A DNA stretch of 64,000 bases. It comes from JAVDCA01 sp035293985 (lineage in GTDB: Bacteria; Pseudomonadota; Alphaproteobacteria; Rhizobiales; Xanthobacteraceae). The stretch lies in the NCBI GenBank assembly GCA_035293985.1, contig DATGLS010000005.1:127995-191994 (forward strand), read 5' to 3'. The notes below the pieces were generated by a model. The model worked only from the letters and a program-made list of their open reading frames with translations. It searched no databases and was not told where the DNA came from. A program made the position numbers and the translations under genes. Of the stretch, positions 43,169 through 51,846 are shown one piece after another. How positions within the stretch are numbered: position 1 is the stretch's first letter; every line of letters starts with the position of its first letter.

Positions 43169-43567
43169 CTAGCCCGGGTCGTCCTCGAACACGTTGACGT
43201 CGGCATTGCGGCGCGCCCCGCCGGTCGAGACCCTGCTCGCCGCCCTGATCTTGAGCCGGTCGACCGCCCGTTCGCCAATGAGCTCGTAGTGCCGCGCGAT
43301 CGCAAGAATTCGCGATCGTGTCTCCTCGTCGGACACCAGGTCGGCAATGCTTCGGGCCTGGAGCGCGCGGGCCGCCCAGTAGTGAGGATCGTTGGCACGA
43401 CGCGCAGCCATCCACAGTGCTCCCGTCCACGAGCGGAATGAACGCGCGATCCGCACGCCGAGTTCCGCAAGGCGATCGCTGCATGAGATTGTGCAAGCCT
43501 CTCGCGGCGGTCCGGGCCATCGGAACAGGTCGCGTTGCATCTGGTTGTCACTGGCGCGTCGTCGCAT
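43169..43567 (-). CDS. Small helical hypothetical protein (132 residues)
   Basis: No named family. The core HYWAARALQARSIADLVSDEETRSRILAIARHYELIGERAVDRL (residues ~62-105) matches a pattern I recognise from many short rhizobial proteins: one W-R/A-E-A-R helix, an SD-E loop and a second helix. The N-terminus is basic. Start 43567 gives 132 residues; ATG 43540 is a reasonable alternative. It is divergent from the GH13 gene, and the EcfG-like promoter of that gene lies inside its 5' end. Confidence 0.65.
   Translation of the reverse strand: MRRRASDNQMQRDLFRWPGPPREACTISCSDRLAELGVRIARSFRSWTGALWMAARRANDPHYWAARALQARSIADLVSDEETRSRILAIARHYELIGERAVDRLKIRAASRVSTGGARRNADVNVFEDDPG
43522..43546 (+). promoter_or_regulatory. 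EcfG-like promoter of the GH13 glucosidase
   Basis: GGAAC (43522-43526), 16 bases, GGTT (43543-43546), 77 bp before the GTG start at 43623. Same single mismatch as the promoter at 42078. Confidence 0.5.
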
Positions 43568-43622
43568 GCCTCACGGGCCCCCTCGGGGGGAGCCACGCAT
43601 TCCTCGAACGGCAGGACGTCAG

Positions 43623-45215
43623 GTGCAGTGGTGGCAGGCCGCCGTGCTCTACCAGATCTATCCCCGCTCGTTTGCGGACACGAACCGCGATGGCATCGGC
43701 GACCTGCCGGGCATCCTCGAGCGACTCACCTATCTGGTCGAGCTTGGCGTCGACGCGCTCTGGCTGTCGCCGATCTTTCCCTCGCCGATGGCCGACTTCG
43801 GCTACGACATCGCCGATTACACCGGTATCGATCCGCTGTTCGGATCGCTGGCGGACTTCGATGCGCTCGTCGCGGCAGCGCACCGCAGCGGCATCAAGGT
43901 TATTCTCGACCTCGTCCCGAACCATACCTCCGACCGGCATCCCTGGTTCGCCAACAGTCGGCGGTCGCGCAACGACCCACAGCGCGACTGGTACATCTGG
44001 CGCGATCCCGCGCCGGACGGCGGACCACCTAACAACTGGCTGTCAGAGTTCGGCGGCAGCGCCTGGCAGCTCGATCCACCGACCGGCCAGTACTACTACC
44101 ATGCCTTCCTGCCGCAGCAGCCGGACCTCAACTGGCGCAACGACCAGGTCCGCGCCGCGATCCACGACGTGATGCGCTTCTGGCTCGCTCGCGGCGTCGA
44201 CGGCTTCCGCATCGACGTGATCTGGCATCTGATCAAGGACGCGGAATTCCGCGACAACCCGCCCAATCCGGCCTACGTGCCCGGCCGCCCGCCGCACGAG
44301 CGGCTGCTGCCGCTCTATACGAGCGACCGGCCGGAGGTGCTCGAGGTGGTCACGGGGCTTCGCCGGGTCATCGATGAGTTCGCCGATCGCGTCCTGATCG
44401 GGGAAATCTACCTGCCGCTCGAGCGCCTCGTCAGATATTACGGCAGCGATCTGCGCGGCGTGAACCTGCCGTTCAACTTCACGCTGCTCTCGGCGCCGTG
44501 GAAAGCACGCGAGATCGACCGCCTGATCGGCGAATACGAAGCGGCCCTGCCCGCCGGCGGCTGGCCCAACTGGGTGCTGGGCAATCACGACCGGCCGCGG
44601 ATCGCAAGCCGCGTCGGCCGCGCTCAGGCGCGCATCGCCGCGATGCTGCTGCTGACGCTACGCGGCACGCCGACGATCTATTACGGCGACGAGATCGGCA
44701 TGACCGACGTCGTGATCCCGCCCGAACGCGTTCAGGATCCTTTCGAGAAGAATGTGCCGGGAATCGGCGTCGGCCGCGACGGATGCCGAACGCCGATGCA
44801 ATGGAGCGCGGGACGCGGCGCGGGTTTCTCGACGGGCGAGCCGTGGCTGCCGCTCGCCGCAGATTTCCGCAGCCAGAATGTCGAGAACGAACGCGCGGAT
44901 CCGACGTCGCTGCTCAATCTACATCGGCGGCTGATCGCGCTGCGGCGCGCCCGACCGGCCCTGAGCGCCGGCGCCTATCGTGCGCTCGCCGCGCAGGGCG
45001 ACCTGCTGCTCTATCGGCGCGACCACGCCGACGACCAGGTGGTCGTCGCGCTCAACCTCGGAAACGAGCCGCTCGCCATCGCGCTCGAGGCAATGCCGCC
45101 GCAAGCGCGCGTGCTGGTCTCCTCGAATGCCGATCGCGACGGCGAGGAGATCGCGCGCGACATCCATCTGCGCGGCAACGAGGGCCTGATCATCGGCGCG
45201 CCTTCTTCGCCGTAG
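43623..45215 (+). CDS. GH13 alpha-glucosidase (oligo-1,6-/alpha-glucosidase type)
   Basis: This 530-residue cytosolic glycosidase has WWQAAVLYQIYPRSFADTNRDGIGDL at the N-terminus, DLVPNHTSDRHPWF, nucleophile Asp in DGFRIDVIWH, acid Glu in VLIGEIYLPL and the third Asp in LGNHDRPRI. The domain order and length fit the oligo-1,6-glucosidase/trehalose-6-phosphate hydrolase/maltase clade (about 530-560 residues). I chose the GTG 43623 with AGGA six bases before; an ATG at 43566 has no ribosome site. Its 3' end overlaps the convergent trehalose synthase by 26 bp. Confidence 0.9.
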   Translation: MQWWQAAVLYQIYPRSFADTNRDGIGDLPGILERLTYLVELGVDALWLSPIFPSPMADFGYDIADYTGIDPLFGSLADFDALVAAAHRSGIKVILDLVPNHTSDRHPWFANSRRSRNDPQRDWYIWRDPAPDGGPPNNWLSEFGGSAWQLDPPTGQYYYHAFLPQQPDLNWRNDQVRAAIHDVMRFWLARGVDGFRIDVIWHLIKDAEFRDNPPNPAYVPGRPPHERLLPLYTSDRPEVLEVVTGLRRVIDEFADRVLIGEIYLPLERLVRYYGSDLRGVNLPFNFTLLSAPWKAREIDRLIGEYEAALPAGGWPNWVLGNHDRPRIASRVGRAQARIAAMLLLTLRGTPTIYYGDEIGMTDVVIPPERVQDPFEKNVPGIGVGRDGCRTPMQWSAGRGAGFSTGEPWLPLAADFRSQNVENERADPTSLLNLHRRLIALRRARPALSAGAYRALAAQGDLLLYRRDHADDQVVVALNLGNEPLAIALEAMPPQARVLVSSNADRDGEEIARDIHLRGNEGLIIGAPSSP

Positions 45216-46977
45216 CCCGCCGACGTCGCCGCGCCGCGCCGCGGCGACCGCGCTTGCGGGCGCGCGCTGCGCCCTCGGGGTGCTGACGCGCCGCTTCGTC
45301 ATTCTCGATCTCGCTGCGGCGGAGCAGGTAGTCGAGGCCGCCAACCCGGTACCAGCGATAGCCATAGGGCTCGATGACCAGCCGATGCCGGCCGTCCTTG
45401 CCCGCCTCGCTGTGATCCTCCGACAGCAGGTTGACCAGCAGTCGCCCATGCGGCTCGTTCTCGCCGGTGAGCCCCACCGCGAACGCCACCTCGCGCGGTT
45501 TGCCGTCGAGATTGTGCACGAACACCGCGGAGTTGTTGCGCCAGTCGTAGCGCATCACCAGCACGGCGCGATCGCCGGTCGGTATCACGGCGAAATCGCC
45601 CCAGCCGATCTCCGGCACCTCCTTGCGCATGCGGATGATGCGTTCGGTCCAGTTCAGCGGCGACTCGGCGTGCCGGCGCTGGAGCGCGGCATTGATGTGC
45701 TGGTACCCGTAGGGCCCGCCCGAGATAACCGGGCAGACCGGCCGGTCGCTCTTGGTGAATCCGCCGTGCGGCTCGTTCGACCATTGCATCGGCGTGCGCG
45801 CACATCGGCGTTCCGGCTGGCGCAGATCGTCGCCCATGCCGAGCTCGTCGCCGTAGCGGATGACCGGGGTGCCCGGCAGCGTGAACATCAGGCTGTAGGC
45901 CATCTCGATGCGCCGCCGATCGCCTTTGAGCATCGGGGCGAGCCGCCGGCGGATGCCACGATCGTAGAGCTGCATGTCGGGATCGGGCGCGAACGCGGCG
46001 AACACTTTTTGCCGCTGCGCCTGTGTCAGCCGGCCGAGATCGAGCTCGTCGTGATTGCGCAGGAACTGACCCCACTGGGCGGTCGCGGGACGCGGTTTGG
46101 TCGCCTGCATCGCCGCGACCAGCGGACGGCTGTCGGCGCTCGCCAGCGCGTAGAACAGGTTCTGGTTCACCTGGAAATTGAACATCATCTGCAGCCGCTC
46201 GCCCGCCTCGCCGAAATACTCGAGATCGGTGTTGGGCAGGACGTTCGCTTCCGCGAGCACGATCAGGTCGCCTTGCCGCCATTGCAGGAATTCGCGAAAG
46301 CGGCGCAGGATGTCGTATTGCTCTTTTGGCTTCGTCACCTGCGGCCCCTTGGTCGAGATCACGAATGGGACGGCGTCCATGCGGAAGCCGGAGACGCCCT
46401 GCTGCACCCAGAAGCCCATGATCTTGAGGATCTCGGCCTGTACCATCGGGTTCGAAACGTCGAGGTCGGGCTGGAAATCGTAGAAGCGGTGAAAGTACCA
46501 GGCTTTCGCTTCTGCATCGTAACTCCAGGTCGACTTCTGCACGCCGGGAAACACCACACCCTGATCGGCATTGCGCGGCTTGGCCTTCGACCAGACGTAC
46601 CAGTCGCGATGCTTCGAGCTCGGATCCTTGCGCGCGTCCTTGAACCACGGATGCTGATCCGAGGTGTGGTTCACAACGAGATCGATCAGCACCCGGATGC
46701 CGCGCTGCTTGGCGCCGTGGGCGAACTCGACGAAGTCGCCGAGCGTGCCATAGCGGGGATCGACATTGTAATAATCGGAGATGTCGTAGCCGTCGTCGCG
46801 CTGCGGCGATGGCTGGAACGGCATCAGCCAGATCGCCGTGACGCCGAGACCACTCAGGTAGTCGAGCCGGCGCAGCAGTCCCTGGAAATCGCCGATGCCG
46901 TCGCCATTCGCATCCATGTAGGTGCCGACGGAGAGGCAATAGATGACCGCGTTCTTGTACCAAAGATCGTTGATCAT
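45190..46977 (-). CDS. treS: Trehalose synthase / maltose alpha-D-glucosyltransferase (GH13)
   Basis: The 595-residue enzyme interconverts maltose and trehalose. N-terminus WYKNAVIYCLSVGTYMDANGDGIGDFQGL, then VVNHTSDQHPWF, FRMDAVPFV (nucleophile Asp), IVLAEANV (acid Glu), NHDELDLGRL (third Asp) and RCARTPMQWS fit the TreS clade. It lacks the fused maltokinase seen in some relatives. The last ~25 residues are a very basic tail (KRGRRGAARRRRRATAKKARR), unusual for the family, and its codons overlap the convergent glucosidase stop. Confidence 0.88.
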   Translation of the reverse strand: MINDLWYKNAVIYCLSVGTYMDANGDGIGDFQGLLRRLDYLSGLGVTAIWLMPFQPSPQRDDGYDISDYYNVDPRYGTLGDFVEFAHGAKQRGIRVLIDLVVNHTSDQHPWFKDARKDPSSKHRDWYVWSKAKPRNADQGVVFPGVQKSTWSYDAEAKAWYFHRFYDFQPDLDVSNPMVQAEILKIMGFWVQQGVSGFRMDAVPFVISTKGPQVTKPKEQYDILRRFREFLQWRQGDLIVLAEANVLPNTDLEYFGEAGERLQMMFNFQVNQNLFYALASADSRPLVAAMQATKPRPATAQWGQFLRNHDELDLGRLTQAQRQKVFAAFAPDPDMQLYDRGIRRRLAPMLKGDRRRIEMAYSLMFTLPGTPVIRYGDELGMGDDLRQPERRCARTPMQWSNEPHGGFTKSDRPVCPVISGGPYGYQHINAALQRRHAESPLNWTERIIRMRKEVPEIGWGDFAVIPTGDRAVLVMRYDWRNNSAVFVHNLDGKPREVAFAVGLTGENEPHGRLLVNLLSEDHSEAGKDGRHRLVIEPYGYRWYRVGGLDYLLRRSEIENDEAARQHPEGAARARKRGRRGAARRRRRATAKKARR

Positions 46978-47364
46978 CGGCCCTCGCTCGCGCGGAAGTC
47001 GTCGATCGGGATCGCGTCAGTGACGGGCACGCGAAAACACCCGGACCGGGCGCCGGCCAGCGGACGCCATCGACAACGCGCTGTCGCGACTTTCGATCCC
47101 GACCGCAAGCATGGCCGCGTTGCTGCCCATGGTTGGAGACGCGGCCGCAAGAGCCGCTCTCCTCCCCATGAGCAGTCTTTTTTGGCTGGCCCCGAAGGAG
47201 TCTTTCTCGGTTGGCTCGCGACCGCGATGGGTCGACGTCACTTACTATTGCGGCGCAGCAAAGGCGCCGGCCGGCGACCCTGCGCAAAGCCATCCCGTGG
47301 ATCGGCGCATCCGTGCTAAGGTCCGCGACGATTTCGGCACGCACGCTCTCCGGCCCTCCAGATC
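46978..47364. other. Intergenic region (387 bp)
   Basis: The space between divergent trehalose synthase and methyltransferase genes. Open frames here are short and of shadow composition. No GGAAC-type promoter for trehalose synthase was found. Confidence 0.5.
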
Positions 47365-48078
47365 ATGAATGCCGCCCGGCACGTGGATGAAAAATTCTAT
47401 CAGGCGGTGCCGCCGCGCTCGCTCGGCGAGCGGCTGACGGTCGCGGCGCGCGATCGCATCTACGACGATTTCATCCGCTACTGCGCGCCGCGTCCCGACG
47501 AGGCCATTCTCGACGTCGGCGTCTCCGACGTGGTGAACGATGCCGCCAATCTGCTGGAGCGCAAGTATCCACATCGCGCCCGCATCACGGCGCTGGGCCT
47601 CGGCGACGGCGCCGATTTCCGTGCCGCTTTCCCCGATGTGAGCTATCGCCGGATCGCGCCGCATCAGCCGCTGCCCTTCGCCGACAAGAGCTTTGCGATC
47701 GCGGCGTCGAACGCGGTGCTCGAGCATGTGGGCAGCGCCGCGAACCAGGCCGCTTTCGTCGCCGAGCTGACGCGCGTGGCCGATCGCGTCTTCATCACGG
47801 TGCCGCACCGCTATTTTCCGGTCGAGCATCACACCGCCATTCCGCTGTTGCATTACGGCGACGCGAGCTTCGCCCTGGCCTGTCGGATGCTCGGCAAGTC
47901 CGAATGGGCCGATGAGCGAAACCTGATCCTGATGTCCCGCCGCCGCCTGCGCGCTCTCGCGCCGGCCGGCGCCGTGATCGCCGCCACCGGCCTGCGGCTC
48001 GGGCCGATGAGCTCGAACCTGCTGCTGTTCGCGCGTGGTGGTCGACGCGGACCGGATGGTTCGCTCGATCGCGAATGA
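47365..48078 (+). CDS. Class I SAM-dependent methyltransferase family protein
   Basis: This 237-residue protein has AILDVGVSDVVNDAAN (motif I region), ITALGLGDGADF (motif II), LPFADKSFAIAASNAVLEHVGS (motif IV, EHV) and VFITVPHRYFPVEHHT. The first glycine-rich motif DVGVSD departs from the usual DxGxGxG, so SAM binding may be modified. The pattern (FxxxxxxEHV then PNRYFPxExH) matches methyltransferase-11-type proteins of lipid or quinone modification, but no substrate is indicated. The ribosome site is weak. Confidence 0.78.
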   Translation: MNAARHVDEKFYQAVPPRSLGERLTVAARDRIYDDFIRYCAPRPDEAILDVGVSDVVNDAANLLERKYPHRARITALGLGDGADFRAAFPDVSYRRIAPHQPLPFADKSFAIAASNAVLEHVGSAANQAAFVAELTRVADRVFITVPHRYFPVEHHTAIPLLHYGDASFALACRMLGKSEWADERNLILMSRRRLRALAPAGAVIAATGLRLGPMSSNLLLFARGGRRGPDGSLDRE

Positions 48079-48405
48079 CCCGGAGCGGACAGCCGTCCGT
48101 TCCGAGCAAGACACCGAATACCCTTGCTCCGTAAGCTCACGCTATATCGGCCGGGCGCTGCCGCCCAATACCATTGTCAGTCCTTGAGCCGACTCATCGC
48201 GTCCATTCGGGCATTTGGAGCTCAGTCGACATGGTGCATTCCTACCGGGCCGTCCGGTCGCGGTCGCGATCATCGCAAAGATTTATCGGTTTTTCGCAGG
48301 GCGCGTTGAACCTGCCGCCGCGAGCGCATGACAGTTGCAGGCGATTGTCGTCGCCGCACGATGTCATCGCGAGGCCGAAGCGATTTTCAGCAAACGGAGA
48401 CGGTC
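48079..48405. other. Intergenic region (327 bp)
   Basis: Nothing recognised beyond the leader of the bicupin gene. Sequence composition falls slightly below the local GC average around 48270-48300. Confidence 0.45.
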
Positions 48406-49593
48406 ATGGCACAACCCAATCGTCGCATTTTCCTCGGGGCGCTCGCGCTCGGCGCCGGCAGCGTCGCCTCGACCAGGTCCTTCGCGTCGCCGGGCGATGG
48501 CCATGCGGCCGGGTACGATGTGGCGCCGGCTTCGAAATACCTGCCGCTCATTCCTCGCAAGTCCGGCGAGCCCGCGAAGTTCACTGCGGCACTCGACCAG
48601 GGGCCGATCAAGGCGACCACCGGCGGCTGGGCGCGCGATACGACCGCGCGCCAGCTGCCGATCGCGACCGACATTGCCGGCGCACATCTGTTCATCAACG
48701 CCGGCGGGGCGCGCGAGATGCACTGGCACAACTCGGCCGAATGGGCATTCGTGCTCGGCGGCCACTGCCAGGTCACCGTGGTCGATCCGGCCGGCGCGGT
48801 CGAGGTGGTCAATCTCGCGGCCGGCGACCTCTGGTACTTTCCGCGCGCCCACAGCCACGCGATCCAGACCCTCGGGACGGAGCCATGCCATGCGGTCCTC
48901 GCCTTCGACGATGGCCTCTATGGCGAGCACGGGACATTCGGGGTCAGCGACTGGATGAGCCGGTTCGATGCCGCCGATCTGGCCCAGGCATACGGCGTCG
49001 ATGCGGCGTGGCTCGCCGATATTCCCAAGGGCGAGACCTACATCATGCAAGGCCCGGTCATCCCGCGCGACAGCGAACAGGCCCGCTCCGTCCGTCCGCT
49101 CGATCCGGCGCGCTCGCACCGCTTCGCGCTGTTGGCGCAGAAGCCGAAGGAAAGCTCGGCGGGCGGCACGATTCACATCGCGTCGGCGCGCGAGTTCCCC
49201 ATCGCAACGACGATGACCACGATGCGGCTCACGCTCGCGCCGGGCGCGATGCACCAGCCGCACTGGCACGCCAACGCGAGCGAATGGCACTACGTCGTCA
49301 AAGGGCGGACCAAGATCACCTTGTTCGGCAACGACAAGCTGATGGCGGATGCCGAGCTCGGCCCCGGTGACAGCGCCTATATCCCCCGCGGTTGCGGACA
49401 CTCGGTCAAGAATATTGGTGCGGGCGAGTGCGAGCTCGTCGGCGTGCTGAATGCGCCCGAGTATCAGGAGAGCAGGCTCGCGGATTGGTTCGCAAAAGCG
49501 CCGCGTCATCTGCTCGCCAACAATTTCGGAATGCCCGCAGACCGCGTGCCGCATTTTGCCGATCCGGCGCCGACCATCATCGCGGCGAGATAA
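48406..49593 (+). CDS. Exported bicupin, oxalate decarboxylase family
   Basis: The 395-residue protein starts with a Tat-like signal (NRRIFLGALALGAG). Two cupin domains follow: in the first, MHWHNSAEWAF gives His106, His108 and Glu112 plus His149-151 in PRAHSHAIQ; in the second, PHWHANASEWHYV and RGCGHSV repeat the set. This is the OxdC arrangement with two Mn sites, converting oxalate to formate and CO2. The OxdC active-site lid (SENS) was not recognised, so another activity of the family is possible. CGGAGA precedes the ATG. Monocistronic. Confidence 0.85.
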   Translation: MAQPNRRIFLGALALGAGSVASTRSFASPGDGHAAGYDVAPASKYLPLIPRKSGEPAKFTAALDQGPIKATTGGWARDTTARQLPIATDIAGAHLFINAGGAREMHWHNSAEWAFVLGGHCQVTVVDPAGAVEVVNLAAGDLWYFPRAHSHAIQTLGTEPCHAVLAFDDGLYGEHGTFGVSDWMSRFDAADLAQAYGVDAAWLADIPKGETYIMQGPVIPRDSEQARSVRPLDPARSHRFALLAQKPKESSAGGTIHIASAREFPIATTMTTMRLTLAPGAMHQPHWHANASEWHYVVKGRTKITLFGNDKLMADAELGPGDSAYIPRGCGHSVKNIGAGECELVGVLNAPEYQESRLADWFAKAPRHLLANNFGMPADRVPHFADPAPTIIAAR

Positions 49594-49780
49594 CGCGCCG
49601 GATTTCCCCTTTCGCGATCCACCCTGATCGGCGCCCTCAACAGCGAGTAGCGCCGATCGAGCCCGCGGGACTCGACCCGAAACCTAGCCATCAGCGCCGA
49701 AAATCAGTATTGTCCTCCTCAAGTAGAGCCATCAAGTTGAGGTTTCTGCTCGGGCGGCCGCCGACTTTTCGCTGGTGACG

Positions 49781-50290
49781 ATGAAAATTCCAATGCGGAC
49801 GATATTGCTCCTTCTGTCGAGCGCGCTATCGGCAACCGGCGCATTCGCGCAGAACGCACACGTCGATCGCATCGAAATCGTCGAATACGGTCTTTACGAT
49901 CTCAAAACGATCAAGAAGGTCGATTCGCCAAGCATCGCATCCGGCCTCCTCGTCGTCACCGAGGGAAGCCTGATGAAGCAGACAACCACGATACCGGCAA
50001 AGCTAGGCGTGGCGTTTGGCTACACGGTCAAGATTCACGGGAGCCCTGAGGGCGGTACGGTGACGGTGCGTGATATCAACATCGTGCCGGAGCCCGGCCT
50101 GCACAATCCGAAGACCGGCCATGTGGTTTATCGTGAGGAAGCGACCTACACGCGCAAAATCGGCGAGACCTTCCGTAGTGACTATCAGCTCTCCTACGAT
50201 TGGACCCTGGTGCCCGGCAAATGGGTGTTCCAGCTTTGGATCGACAACCGCAAGATGGCCGAGCAAATCTTCACGCTGGTGAAGGACTAG
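49781..50290 (+). CDS. DUF3859 periplasmic protein
   Basis: The 169-residue protein has a signal peptide (RTILLLLSSALSATGAFA, cut before QNAHV) and a DUF3859 beta-sandwich domain: IEIVEYGLYD, LGVAFGYTVKI, EATYTRKIGETFRSDYQLSYDWTLVPGKWVFQLW. Function unknown. A GTG at 49775 and ATG at 49793 are alternative starts. It is convergent with the broken membrane gene. Confidence 0.88.
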   Translation: MKIPMRTILLLLSSALSATGAFAQNAHVDRIEIVEYGLYDLKTIKKVDSPSIASGLLVVTEGSLMKQTTTIPAKLGVAFGYTVKIHGSPEGGTVTVRDINIVPEPGLHNPKTGHVVYREEATYTRKIGETFRSDYQLSYDWTLVPGKWVFQLWIDNRKMAEQIFTLVKD

Positions 50291-50307
50291 CCCGTCTCCC
50301 TGTGTCG

Positions 50308-50818
50308 TCAAAGCAGCGCGTCGTACCAATGCACGAACGCGAACAGGAACAGCATCGCGGCGCCGAGCAGGGTCGCGGTCGCCGATGCGGCATAGATGCC
50401 CGGCAAGTGCGCGACCGGCACCGCAGTCGCGCTCGCCGCGAGTGCGAGCGCGACGAGAATCATCGCGGCGAGGAAGATCATCACCGGTACCGGCAGGCGC
50501 GTCGGGTTGGTCGCGAGCCGGCGCCCCGGGAACGTCAAAGCCCAGCACCCGAGAATGATCGCCATCATTGGCGCTCGGGATGCGCCACACCATCGGGGTC
50601 GGCACGTCGGCCAATGCCAGCAGCGGCGGTAGGATCGAGCCGAACGTGACCATGAACCCCAGTTGAATCCAGCTTCGCGCGACGAAGCTGTCGAACGTGG
50701 TCAGCTGCCCGCCGAGAATTTGCCGCAGGATCATCGTCAGCACCGACAGGCCCGCGAAGGACATGCCGGCCCCCGCGATCGTGTAAAGATATCCAGACGC
50801 CTCCACGGAGCCCCCCAA
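50308..50818 (-). pseudogene. Frameshifted four-helix membrane protein
   Basis: From ATG 50818 the first 82 residues (YLYTIAGAGMSFAGLSVLTMI, SWIQLGFMVTFGSILPPL, PMVWRIPSA) look like a membrane protein. The frame then becomes Arg/Gly/Ala noise, while the continuation MAIILGCWALTFPGRR...LFLFAFVHWYDALL is open in another frame to 50308. A single extra base near 50568-50574 accounts for the break. The intact protein would have about 168 residues and four helices. No function known. A true frameshift, sequencing error or programmed shift cannot be told apart here. Confidence 0.75.
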
Positions 50819-50839
50819 GCGGCGTAACGAAGCGTACCG

Positions 50840-51295
50840 TCAAGCATGCCGGCCTTTTGCAACCATCGCCGCCAGATGGTCGAGTATGTTTCCCCAGCCC
50901 TTGGTATGACCTTCGACGATTGCGGTCGTCGGCAGGCGCTCGTGGGTCAGCACGAGGTCGGTCTCGTCGCCGCGCGGATCGAGCTCGAGGGTCACCAGCG
51001 TATTCACGTTGTTCGTCAACGGGCCCATCCACGTGAACACGAGCTTGCGCGGCCGGTCGATCTGCACATAGGTGCCGGATACGTCGCGGCGTGAATCCCC
51101 CGATATCATCGCGAGGCTGAAAGCGCCGCCCGGGCGCAGGTCGGCGCTGGCTTTGCAAGCGACCGCGCCTGGAAAAGGGCTCATCCAGCGAGCCATCAAC
51201 TCGGGCTTGGTCCACAGGTCGAAGATCTCCTCAGCCCCGGCTTTCACGCGCCGGCGCAATTGCACGATCGGGCCCGTCGCCTCATCACGAGCCAT
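50840..51295 (-). CDS. SRPBCC (AHSA1-type) domain protein
   Basis: This 151-residue protein has the START/Bet-v1-like fold of the AHSA1 group: VQLRRRVKAGAEEIFDLWTKPELMARWMSP, GGAFSLAM, FTWMGP, TLELDPRGDETDLVLTHERLPTT, GHTKGWGNILDHLAAMV. Such proteins follow ArsR regulators in many alphaproteobacteria and bind hydrophobic ligands. It overlaps the ArsR gene by 11 bp, so the pair is co-translated. Its start lies 8 bp after a 12-bp tandem repeat. Confidence 0.9.
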   Translation of the reverse strand: MARDEATGPIVQLRRRVKAGAEEIFDLWTKPELMARWMSPFPGAVACKASADLRPGGAFSLAMISGDSRRDVSGTYVQIDRPRKLVFTWMGPLTNNVNTLVTLELDPRGDETDLVLTHERLPTTAIVEGHTKGWGNILDHLAAMVAKGRHA

Positions 51296-51716
51296 GCTGG
51301 CGATCCTTTGGCCTCGACTTTGCCCCCGACCTGGGCCCCGACCTCGGCCCCGCCTTGCGCTCCTTCTTGAGCTCGCGCAACAGGCCCTCCATGGCGTCGA
51401 GCCGCTCCTCCCAATAGCGGCGCGTCCGCCCGATCCAGCCGTCGACCTCGTCCAACGAGCGGGTGTTGATGGAGAGAATGTGGTCGCGCCCTTTGCGGTG
51501 CCGCTCGACCACGCCGCTCGCTTCGAGAACGCGGATGTGCTTCGACACGGCGTTCAAGGACATTTGGAAGGGCTCGGCGACCTCGGTGACGCGCGCCTCG
51601 CGGCGCGAGAGCCGCTCGATGATCGCCCGCCGCGTCGGATCGGCCAACGCGGCGAAGACCGCGTCGAGGCGCGCCGTGCGCGAGGCGGCTTCCTTGCGCG
51701 CTTCGATCCCGGTCAT
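51285..51716 (-). CDS. ArsR-family transcriptional regulator
   Basis: A 143-residue winged-helix repressor: VFAALADPTRRAIIERLSRREARVTEVAEPFQMSLNAVSKHIRVLEASGVVERHRKGRDHILS is the DNA-binding domain (residues ~13-85); no metal-binding CxC is seen, so it is of the SmtB/ArsR group without metal. The C-terminal tail GPRS-GPRS-GAKS-RPKD is made of 12-bp DNA repeats. An operator TCAAC-N6-GTTGA overlaps its own promoter and another copy lies before the alpha/beta hydrolase at 53303. Start ATG 51716 has a weak ribosome site. Confidence 0.9.
   Translation of the reverse strand: MTGIEARKEAASRTARLDAVFAALADPTRRAIIERLSRREARVTEVAEPFQMSLNAVSKHIRVLEASGVVERHRKGRDHILSINTRSLDEVDGWIGRTRRYWEERLDAMEGLLRELKKERKAGPRSGPRSGAKSRPKDRQHGS
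51303..51350 (-). repeat. Degenerate 12-bp tandem repeat at the ArsR/SRPBCC junction
   Basis: Four minus-strand units GGGCCGAGGTCG, GGGCCCAGGTCG, GGGGCAAAGTCG, AGGCCAAAGGAT, in frame with ArsR (GPRS-GPRS-GAKS-RPKD), finish 8 bp upstream of the SRPBCC ATG (51295). Confidence 0.75.
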
Positions 51717-51770
51717 CGCGATCCGTCGCTCTCGGTCATGGTCCCTCGGCTCGCTGCGCACGTGCGCAAA

Positions 51771-51799
51771 TATTCAACTCAGGGGTTGACGATTGTCAA
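51771..51799 (-). promoter_or_regulatory. ArsR operon promoter with TCAAC-N6-GTTGA operator
   Basis: On the minus strand TTGACA (51794-51799) and TGAATA (51771-51776) are 17 bp apart. The inverted repeat TCAAC/GTTGA (51774-51789) occupies the spacer, an ideal place for repression. It is 55 bp upstream of the ArsR start at 51716. Confidence 0.7.
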
Positions 51800-51846
51800 G
51801 TCGACGCCGGTGCCTTCGCGATGCAGCTGGAGATCCGCTCGGGCCT

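Noticed and set aside
47111..47368. 85-residue frame upstream of the methyltransferase
   Set aside because: Ends at the methyltransferase start, lacks a ribosome site, and has no similarity I can recognise.
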